Translations under genes and position numbers: made by a program | Notes under the pieces: generated by a model | What the model was told of the DNA's origin: nothing | What the model saw: only the letters and a program-made list of their open reading frames with translations | The model's database searches: none | Source of the DNA: Coxiellaceae bacterium | GTDB lineage: Bacteria; Pseudomonadota; Gammaproteobacteria; UBA9339 | Assembly: GCA_003142435.1 (NCBI GenBank) | Contig: PLMI01000039.1 | Span: 1-11,762, forward strand | Length of the DNA: 11,762 bases | Reading direction: 5' to 3' | Shown: piece after piece, positions 6,642-11,762 of the stretch | How the letters are laid out: each line of letters begins with the position of its first letter | How positions within the stretch are numbered: position 1 is the first letter of the stretch

Positions 6642-7719
6642 GCTGTTATTTATAATAGCAATCATTGGCATAGCATTAGGACTTATCAGTGTTTTTGTTT
6701 ATAACACTACGTTAAAAAATTTGCCTCCCGTTTCCGTCAATTATAATCCTTACGAAAATGGCGTTTACGCCACAGGAATTTTAGAAAGCAATCAAAAACA
6801 CGGCGACAACATCAACATTTTTCCGGAAGTTTCAGGAAAAGTTATCGCAATTTATGCTGAAGATGGGCAGACTGTAAAAAAGGGTGATCCTATACTTTAC
6901 ATTGACGATTCCATAGAAAAAAGCATTGTAGAGAAAGATAAAGCGCAAGCCATGGCGGCTTTTTCATTATTACAGGAATTAAAAGCAGAGCCCCGCAAAG
7001 AAAACCTAGACGTAGCAAAATCACAGCTTGATTATGCCGATGCCAATTTAAAAAATGTCCAAGCACAATTAGACAAAATTCAAAAAGCTTATACCCTTGA
7101 TAAACAATCAGTAAGTAAAAATGATTTAGATAACGCAATTAATGCCGTTGCCATCGCCAAACAAAACCTTGCTGTTGCCCAAAACCAATACAACTTAGTT
7201 AAAGCCGGCGCCTGGAGCTATGACATAACAAATCAAACTAATCAATATTTAGCTGCAGTAGAAACATATCTATCTGATAAAGCACTTCTCGATAAATACT
7301 TAATAAAAGCGCCAATTGACGGCGTTGTTTTGCGAATCAATACTGCTACCGGAGATTACATCTCCCCTGCCGGCTCTTATGGAACTTTTACACAAAACAT
7401 GACTCCCGTTTTAGAAATGGGAGTTGTTGAGTCTTATTTGGAAGTAAAATGTTTTCTAGATGAAATATTAACTCCCAGATTGCCTGCGCCTTCCAAAATG
7501 GAGGCTAAAATGTTTATTCGCGGTGAAAATAACAAAAGTGTGCCGCTCGAATTTGTCAAAATACAGCCTTACACAATTCCCAAGATCGAGCTATCGAACG
7601 CAACACAGGAAAAAGTAGACGTCCGGGTTTTGCCTGTAGTTTTCAGATTCAAAAAACCAAATGATATTAATTTATATCCGGGGCAGCTGGTCGACGTTTA
7701 CATAAGGGGCAAAAAATGA
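6631..7719 (+). CDS. HlyD-family periplasmic adaptor (membrane fusion protein, DevB-like)
   Basis: The 362-residue protein bridges the inner-membrane ABC complex and the outer-membrane channel. An N-terminal membrane anchor is seen at residues 5-24. The first lipoyl half-motif lies at 67-92 (EVSGKVIAIYAEDGQTVKKG) and the second at 224-244 (LIKAPIDGVVLRINTATGDY). Between them, residues 95-215 are rich in Ala, Gln, Lys and Leu and should form the alpha-helical coiled-coil hairpin that docks onto a TolC-like protein. A beta-barrel and membrane-proximal region follows to YPGQLVDVYIRG. ATG 6631 lies inside the end of the ATPase gene with GGAGA about 6 nt upstream. Its TGA stop overlaps the ATG of the next gene (ATGA at 7716-7719). 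It is normal in length for the family. Confidence 0.9.
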   Translation: MKVKLLFIIAIIGIALGLISVFVYNTTLKNLPPVSVNYNPYENGVYATGILESNQKHGDNINIFPEVSGKVIAIYAEDGQTVKKGDPILYIDDSIEKSIVEKDKAQAMAAFSLLQELKAEPRKENLDVAKSQLDYADANLKNVQAQLDKIQKAYTLDKQSVSKNDLDNAINAVAIAKQNLAVAQNQYNLVKAGAWSYDITNQTNQYLAAVETYLSDKALLDKYLIKAPIDGVVLRINTATGDYISPAGSYGTFTQNMTPVLEMGVVESYLEVKCFLDEILTPRLPAPSKMEAKMFIRGENNKSVPLEFVKIQPYTIPKIELSNATQEKVDVRVLPVVFRFKKPNDINLYPGQLVDVYIRGKK

Positions 7720-9326
7720 AACAACAGCAGAGCCCATTCCAGGAAACGCTCGCTTTTGGATGCTTTTTTGTCAAAAAACTCTTCAAAATGCTCACATATG
7801 TAACTATATGCTGCGCTTTCTTATCGTTTTTTGACAAAAAATCATCTCAAAATCGAACGTTTGCGACGTTACGAACATCTGGTCTTAAAGATTATAAAAT
7901 AAATCGCATTTTGCTGGGAATATTGATTTTAAGTTGCGTGACAAGCTGTACTTTATACACCAAACCAAAAATCGATCCAATCCCTATTCCCAAAGAATAC
8001 AAAAATAAAATTAAAGCTAATAATCGCGATTTAAAAACAGCCTGGTGGCAAAACTTTCATGATCCAAAATTAAATAGTCTCGTAGATAAGGCTTTAAAAA
8101 ATAATCTAAACTATCAAATTGCCATCAAAAACATAGAAATCGCCCGAACATTTGTCGATGAAAACTTTTCTAATTATTTCCCTCAAGTAAACCTAAACTA
8201 TAGTTCTGAAAGAGAATTACTCTCAAAAAATTCTTTTACCACAGCACAAAGTGCATTAACAAATAACAGGGGGTCAAGCGCCAGCCGCAGGTTTAGTTTG
8301 CATCAACTAAATGCTTCCGTTGCTTACCAAATGGATTTTTGGAATCAAATAGGAAATAGTGTTAATCAAGCAAATGCAGACACAAATGCACAAGCGGCAA
8401 ACAGCGATATCGTGAAGCTAACATTGATAAGCGACGTAACTGATACTTATTTTCAGCTGCAAACATTCAATGAAATATTGCAAAACTTAAAAGATCAATA
8501 CCAGGTTTTAAATGAAATTACCAAACTCACAGATAAACAATATAAAAGCGGTCTCATTAATATCGAACCAATCAACGATGCCAAAATTCAAGAGGATATA
8601 GTCAAAAATAATATTCTTAATTTCTCTAAAAATCAGGAAATTTTAAAAAATACTTTGGCTTATTTGCTTGGAGAATTTCCTGAAAAATTCAACTATGATG
8701 TAAAAAACAATTTAAAGTCGCGTGATTTTACGCAATTAATTCCCGCTGGCATTCCTTCACAAACTGTAGTATTACGGCCAGATATTGAGCAAGCTTTTTA
8801 CCAAATACTGTCCTTCGGTTACTTGGAAAAACAAAACATTGCCAATTTTCTGCCGTCGTTTTCTTTAACGGGAATGTATGGTTTTGCGAGCAACAATTTT
8901 GAAAACTTTTTATCCAATAGCAGCAGTACCTGGAATTACGGCATAAACGCTTTGATGCCGGTTTTCAACTATAAAAAATTAAGCAGCCAATACCAACGTT
9001 CTAAAATACAGTTTGATGCGGCAGTTTTGAATTACAAAAACGTAGTTATCAATTCATTTACCGAAGTCGATAATGCTTTATCTTCTTATAAATTAGATTA
9101 CACAGCATATAAAACTTATCAAAAGACCCTTAATTATTCCAAAGAAAAATATTATTCAGCAAAAGCTCAATACAATGCAGGGCTTGTAAATTACTCATCC
9201 TATTTAAACTACAAGTTAACTTACCTACAAGATCAATATAATTTAACAAGTCAACGATTACTGGTTTATGAGGATATAATTCAGATTTACAAATCATTGG
9301 GCCTTGGACTTTCGGGTAATATCTAA
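7716..9326 (+). CDS. TolC/NodT-like outer-membrane efflux lipoprotein with N-terminal insertion
   Basis: The 536-residue protein is the outer-membrane channel of the export operon. From residue 78 on it is a typical NodT-type factor: WWQNFHDPKLNSLVDKALKNN (with its TAWW lead) starts the first repeat, and later come LRPDIEQAFYQI and FLPSFSLTGMYGFAS. Two outer-membrane efflux repeats of alpha-helical/beta-strand pattern reach the C-terminus. A lipoprotein signal is seen at residues 61-78 (KINRILLGILILSC then VTSC, lipid-modified Cys at 78), but it is preceded by about 60 extra residues. These come largely from palindromic element C (7744-7862). ATG 7716 is well supported: AAGGGG (7704-7709) lies 6 nt upstream and the ATGA overlap couples it to the adaptor gene. 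No in-frame ATG lies between residue 25 and the signal; TTG at residue 66 is possible but has no ribosome-binding site. Whether the internal signal still works is uncertain. Confidence 0.88.
   Translation: MKQQQSPFQETLAFGCFFVKKLFKMLTYVTICCAFLSFFDKKSSQNRTFATLRTSGLKDYKINRILLGILILSCVTSCTLYTKPKIDPIPIPKEYKNKIKANNRDLKTAWWQNFHDPKLNSLVDKALKNNLNYQIAIKNIEIARTFVDENFSNYFPQVNLNYSSERELLSKNSFTTAQSALTNNRGSSASRRFSLHQLNASVAYQMDFWNQIGNSVNQANADTNAQAANSDIVKLTLISDVTDTYFQLQTFNEILQNLKDQYQVLNEITKLTDKQYKSGLINIEPINDAKIQEDIVKNNILNFSKNQEILKNTLAYLLGEFPEKFNYDVKNNLKSRDFTQLIPAGIPSQTVVLRPDIEQAFYQILSFGYLEKQNIANFLPSFSLTGMYGFASNNFENFLSNSSSTWNYGINALMPVFNYKKLSSQYQRSKIQFDAAVLNYKNVVINSFTEVDNALSSYKLDYTAYKTYQKTLNYSKEKYYSAKAQYNAGLVNYSSYLNYKLTYLQDQYNLTSQRLLVYEDIIQIYKSLGLGLSGNI
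7744..7862. repeat. Palindromic repeat element C inside the efflux lipoprotein reading frame
   Basis: The left arm at 7744-7779 and the right arm at 7826-7862 are inverted copies of about 36 nt with three substitutions and one extra base. The core GTTTTTTGACAAA (7826-7838) is the exact reverse complement of TTTGTCAAAAAAC (7767-7779). The centre contains CATAT (7795-7799) and ATATG (7806-7810) around a 6-nt loop. The whole element is open in the reading frame that starts at 7716 and adds about 40 residues, including the hydrophobic stretch MLTYVTICCAFLSFF. It sits just upstream of the lipoprotein signal, as expected for an insertion into the signal peptide n-region. Confidence 0.75.
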
Positions 9327-9370
9327 GATACCTGCCAAAATAGAACGCTTCCATCGGGACCTGAGGTGTT

Positions 9371-9494
9371 ATACCATTTCCCATTTAATTTTAGACAAGG
9401 CGCGCATGAAGACGAGCAGCGGAGCATACTTTTAGGTATGTGCGCAGCGATGTCGAGTGCGCAACGCAGTATAAAGTTAAATGGGAAATGGTAT
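9371..9494. mobile_element. MITE-like element B with 18-bp perfect terminal inverted repeats
   Basis: ATACCATTTCCCATTTAA (9371-9388) is the exact reverse complement of 9477-9494. The pairing extends inward by five more positions including one G.T (9389-9393 with 9472-9476). If the termini are taken as TACCATTT...AAATGGTA (9372-9493), the flanks are TTA on both sides (9369-9371 and 9494-9496), which could be a target duplication. The interior is GC-richer than the surroundings and carries CATAC (9425-9429) / GTATG (9436-9440) with a 6-nt loop. It codes for no protein, so if mobile it would depend on a transposase encoded elsewhere. The strong stem could also end transcription of the converging operon and toxin gene. 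Confidence 0.75.
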
Positions 9495-9775
9495 TATCGT
9501 TGTTTTTTCAAATCCCGGTAAAAGTTTTCATGTACCCCTAAAGCTAACAATAGCCGTTCCGCTTCATTCCATTCATATGCTAATAACATTTCTTGACGAG
9601 ATATTTTAAATTTGTAAACAAAAACACCAGATAAATCACCTTTTTTTTCCTGACCTATTTTAGGATTTTTAATAATATCTCGAATTGCATTATCGACATT
9701 AAATTTTTCTTTGGTATGAAGTTTTTTGTAGCTTCTTTTAAAAGTTGGCATTTGCCGAATAACTATCTCAATCAC
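9494..9775 (-). CDS. RelE/ParE-type toxin of a type II toxin-antitoxin pair
   Basis: The protein of about 93 residues is a RelE/ParE-fold toxin, a group whose members cleave ribosome-bound mRNA or poison gyrase. Visible hallmarks are TFKRSYKKLH near the N-terminus, the NPKIGQEKKGDLSGVFVYKF central block and the C-terminal LLLALGVHENFYRDLKK. These fit the ParE-like toxins that pair with ParD-like antitoxins. The start chosen is GTG at 9775, preceded by GAGG 6 nt upstream; it overlaps the antitoxin end by 8 nt. TTG 9787 and ATG 9751 are alternatives. The TAA stop (9496-9494) coincides with the flanking TTA of MITE-like element B, so the element lies immediately behind the gene. Which target it hits (mRNA or gyrase) cannot be told from the sequence. 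Confidence 0.85.
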   Translation of the reverse strand: MIEIVIRQMPTFKRSYKKLHTKEKFNVDNAIRDIIKNPKIGQEKKGDLSGVFVYKFKISRQEMLLAYEWNEAERLLLALGVHENFYRDLKKQR

Positions 9776-9995
9776 TTTCTTCCTCAAAATGAAATGGTTC
9801 AGCTAGTGATTTATCAAGAGATTTGGCGACAATAATATCTTTTATCATTTCAATGGGCAGGTCTGGGTTATCTAAAGCACATTTCCCTATCCTGGCCCAG
9901 TATTCAATTTGATGAGGAATAGAACGAAATTCTGCTCGTGCAATTTTTTTAGCATCATTATAAATTGTTTCATTAATTCGTATAGGTATGCCCAT
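9768..9995 (-). CDS. ParD-like antitoxin
   Basis: The 75-residue protein neutralises the toxin encoded just downstream and would bind their shared promoter. The N-terminus IPIRINETIYNDAKKIA fits a ribbon-helix-helix DNA-binding fold. The central RSIPHQIEYWARIGK block is the hallmark of the ParD-like antitoxin family. The acidic tail FHFEEESD would be the flexible toxin-binding end. ATG 9995 has a good ribosome-binding site (GAGGTG, complement of 10000-10005). Gene order, antitoxin first with an overlapping toxin, is the normal one for type II modules. Confidence 0.88.
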   Translation of the reverse strand: MGIPIRINETIYNDAKKIARAEFRSIPHQIEYWARIGKCALDNPDLPIEMIKDIIVAKSLDKSLAEPFHFEEESD

Positions 9996-10030
9996 AATAC
10001 ACCTCTGTAATATTAAAGTATCTATTTGCT

Positions 10031-10069
10031 ACATTTGTAGTTTAGCACACCGAAACTTTTTTTGCAATA
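10031..10069 (-). promoter_or_regulatory. Promoter and possible operator of the toxin-antitoxin pair
   Basis: On the minus strand there is a -35 TTGCAA (10069-10064), a 17-bp spacer and a -10 TAAACT (10046-10041), each 4 of 6 consensus. The short palindrome CTACA-aa-TGTAG (10042-10031) overlaps the -10 and the expected start site. It is well placed to be the site where a ribbon-helix-helix antitoxin represses its own operon. This is inferred from position and symmetry only. Confidence 0.4.
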
Positions 10070-10122
10070 TTTTAAATATATAAGTAGGATAGTAGGATTC
10101 AAATTTACATGGCAATAACTAT

Positions 10123-10743
10123 ATGTCATCAATAGATCAGTCATCAATAAACCAAATGATTTCAGCAATAAACCAATCTATAGTGCCTCAAATTGTTACA
10201 ATTGTAATAAGCATTGTATTAAGCGCTGCTGCCGGATTCTTTAGTGCTGTTTATAAATCTGGAAAATATATTCAAATTATAGAAGATTTAAAGGAAAGGG
10301 TCGCCAAAAATGAAGAAGAACTGAAAAATCAAAATAAATTACTTATTGAATGTAGTATAAAAATTGAAGAAAGAACTAGTAGTGCATCATCCTTTTACAC
10401 TAAAAGAAAAAGTCCTGTATCTCTGAATGATAAAGGAGAGGAGTTATTGAAAAAAAGTGGTGCTGATAAATTTGTATTACAAAATGAACAGGAATTAATT
10501 CAAAAAATTAAAGAACAAAATCCAAAAACGGCGTTTGATGTGCAAGAAATTTCCAAAAAAGTTGTTGAGTCTTTAGCAAATGATGAGCGATTTAATACTT
10601 TCAAGGATTTTGTTTATAAAGAAGGTATAAATTTAGAGCCGATTTTCACAGTTATGAGCATATATCTTCGTGATATTGCGTTACCTTTATTGGGCTTTGA
10701 TTACACTCAAATTGACAAAACCGATCCTTCGCAAATATCCTGA
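10123..10743 (+). CDS. Membrane-anchored coiled-coil protein of unknown function
   Basis: The 206-residue protein has one hydrophobic helix at about residues 21-43 (VPQIVTIVISIVLSAAAGFF). A charged, probably coiled-coil stretch follows at 50-85 (EDLKERVAKNEEELKNQNKL). A soluble domain lies at about 97-190, starting SPVSLNDKGEELLKKSG and containing NPKTAFDVQEISKKVVESL and FTVMSIYLRDIALPLLGF. I recall this C-terminal pattern from widespread uncharacterised prokaryotic proteins, but cannot give it a function. There is no signal peptide cleavage site, so it is probably anchored in the inner membrane with the long part in the cytosol. ATG 10123 is the first in-frame start after the TAG at 10093, but no good Shine-Dalgarno precedes it. 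ATG 10159 is an alternative but would truncate the part before the helix, which carries the short repeat SINQ/AINQ. Confidence 0.75.
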   Translation: MSSIDQSSINQMISAINQSIVPQIVTIVISIVLSAAAGFFSAVYKSGKYIQIIEDLKERVAKNEEELKNQNKLLIECSIKIEERTSSASSFYTKRKSPVSLNDKGEELLKKSGADKFVLQNEQELIQKIKEQNPKTAFDVQEISKKVVESLANDERFNTFKDFVYKEGINLEPIFTVMSIYLRDIALPLLGFDYTQIDKTDPSQIS

Positions 10744-10749
10744 AATATT

Positions 10750-10768
10750 TTTATTATTCTATAATAAA
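10750..10768 (+). terminator. Weak AT-only hairpin after the membrane-anchored protein gene
   Basis: TTTATTAT (10750-10757), loop TCT, ATAATAAA (10761-10768) form a perfect 8-bp stem just after the TGA stop. There are no G-C pairs and no T-run follows, so termination here would be inefficient. Confidence 0.25.
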
Positions 10769-10803
10769 TTTCACACTGACACACTACCGTTATTCAATGT
10801 AAA

Positions 10804-10834
10804 TTGTCAACCCCCGCTAATTCTATGTTAAAAT
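10804..10834 (+). promoter_or_regulatory. Probable argS promoter (extended -10)
   Basis: TTGTCA (10804-10809) could be the -35 and TGtTAAAAT (10826-10834) an extended -10. The spacer is 19 bp, longer than ideal, which an extended -10 can tolerate. Transcription would start near 10841, giving a leader of about 26 nt before ATG 10867. Confidence 0.45.
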
Positions 10835-10866
10835 ATTCATTTACAAAAAATCTTTGAACATAAAAA

Positions 10867-11762
10867 ATGCAAACTGAAATCAGAAAATTATTAAATAACG
10901 CAATCGTGAAACTTCAAAATGGACAAGTTTTCCCTCACGATTTATCACAAATAAATTTCACTGTGGAACACAGCAAAAACAAAGATCACGGCGAATACGC
11001 AAGCAATATTGCCATGGTTTTAGCAAAAAACTTAAAGCGAAAGCCCATAGACATTGCAGAACAAATAGCAAAAGCTATTGCCACAAATGAAAATATCAAA
11101 CATATTGAAATTGCTTCCCCTGGTTTTATCAACTTTCACTTATCAGATAATGCTTTATTTTCACTTGTTAATACGATTATTAAGGAAGGGGAAAAATTTG
11201 GTCGCACCGACATTGGCGCTGGAAAAATGGCTTTGGTCGAATTTGTTTCAGCTAATCCAACGGGCCCTTTACACGTAGGCCACGGCCGCGGAGCGGCTTT
11301 TGGCGCTGCGGGCGCTGCTGGCGTTGAGGCCATGGGCTATAAAACTGAACGAGAATATTATGTAAATGACGCGGGAAGGCAAATGCATATTTTGGCTTTA
11401 AGCGTTTGGTTACGTTATCTAGAATTATCTGGAGAAGAACTGCACTTTCCTGAAAGTGGTTACAAAGGCAAATACGTAATCGAAATTGCGCAAAAACTAC
11501 GTGTAGAGTACAAGGAAAAATTCATATGTTCTGTGTCTGACCTTTATAATGATTTGCCTGCAGATGAAAGTGATGGGGGCGATAAAGAATTTTATGTCGA
11601 TGCCATGAACCAAAGAATGCAGCATTTACTTGGCAAAAACGATTACCAAACAATTTTCCAAAGCGGTTTAGATACCATTTTGGCCGACATCCGCGAAGAT
11701 TTAGAAGAATTCGGCGTAGTTTTCCAGGAATGGTTTCTTGAAAGTCATTTAGTAAAAGACAA
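10867..11762 (+). CDS. argS: Arginyl-tRNA synthetase, 5' part (3' end outside window)
   Basis: The frame runs from ATG 10867 to the window end without a stop, giving 298 complete codons of a protein normally around 560-590 residues. The N-terminal additional domain is clear (KDHGEYASNIAMVLAKNL, residues 40-56, and IASPGFINFHL, 82-92). The catalytic class I core follows with SANPTGPLHVGHGRGAAFG (128-146). In it HVGH (136-139) is the HIGH motif that binds ATP. EYYVNDAGRQM (163-173) is the next conserved block of the active site. The enzyme charges tRNA-Arg with arginine in the cytosol and is essential. There is no good Shine-Dalgarno before the ATG (taaaaa). No frameshift is seen in the visible part. 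Confidence 0.95.
   Translation, partial: MQTEIRKLLNNAIVKLQNGQVFPHDLSQINFTVEHSKNKDHGEYASNIAMVLAKNLKRKPIDIAEQIAKAIATNENIKHIEIASPGFINFHLSDNALFSLVNTIIKEGEKFGRTDIGAGKMALVEFVSANPTGPLHVGHGRGAAFGAAGAAGVEAMGYKTEREYYVNDAGRQMHILALSVWLRYLELSGEELHFPESGYKGKYVIEIAQKLRVEYKEKFICSVSDLYNDLPADESDGGDKEFYVDAMNQRMQHLLGKNDYQTIFQSGLDTILADIREDLEEFGVVFQEWFLESHLVKD

Noticed and set aside
9130..9384. Minus-strand open frame downstream of the toxin gene
   Set aside because: It is antisense to the conserved C-terminal part of the outer-membrane factor and runs through the arm of the MITE-like element.
9776..9787. TTG at 9787 as the toxin start
   Set aside because: It gives a 20-nt overlap without a ribosome-binding site; GTG 9775 has GAGG 6 nt upstream and a length closer to the family. 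The choice is not certain.
11078..11333. Open frames on both strands inside the argS region
   Set aside because: They are out of frame or antisense to the clear arginyl-tRNA synthetase coding frame that runs to the window end.

Overview
The window is an AT-rich stretch of chromosome from a Gram-negative bacterium. An outer-membrane efflux lipoprotein of the NodT type and an HlyD-type periplasmic adaptor establish the double membrane. The gene styles (ArgS, ParD-like/RelE-type module, DevC-like exporter) and the many small palindromic repeats suggest a gammaproteobacterium, perhaps of the Legionella/Coxiella sort. That placement is an inference and cannot be fixed from the sequence alone.

Layout. 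1-828 is the 3' end of a Gly/Asn-rich right-handed beta-helix (surface or secreted type) protein with an exact 120-bp internal repeat, closed by a hairpin terminator at 833-863. 944-2827 is a complete GH13 subfamily 4 enzyme (amylosucrase-like) with its own promoter. Convergent to it, 2910-4355 (minus) is an unrecognised Ser/Pro/Ala-rich cytosolic-looking protein. A 291-bp AT-rich divergent spacer follows. 4647-9326 is a four-gene export operon: MacB/DevC-type permease, ATPase, HlyD-like adaptor and TolC/NodT-like outer-membrane factor, which together would form a trans-envelope pump. 9494-9995 (minus) is a ParD-like antitoxin and RelE/ParE-type toxin pair. 10123-10743 is a membrane-anchored coiled-coil protein of unknown function. 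10867 to the window end is the 5' part of argS (arginyl-tRNA synthetase), which has no stop inside the window.

The most unusual feature is a set of three nested palindromic repeat elements in or next to the export operon: 5784-5940 (between permease and ATPase), 7744-7862 (inside the 5' end of the outer-membrane factor reading frame) and 9371-9494 (directly against the toxin stop codon). All three have a central hairpin of the same geometry, a 5-bp stem with a 6-nt loop, enclosed by outer inverted repeats. The element at 7744-7862 appears to be translated as an in-frame N-terminal insertion ahead of a lipoprotein signal. This recalls the Rickettsia palindromic elements that settle inside coding genes.
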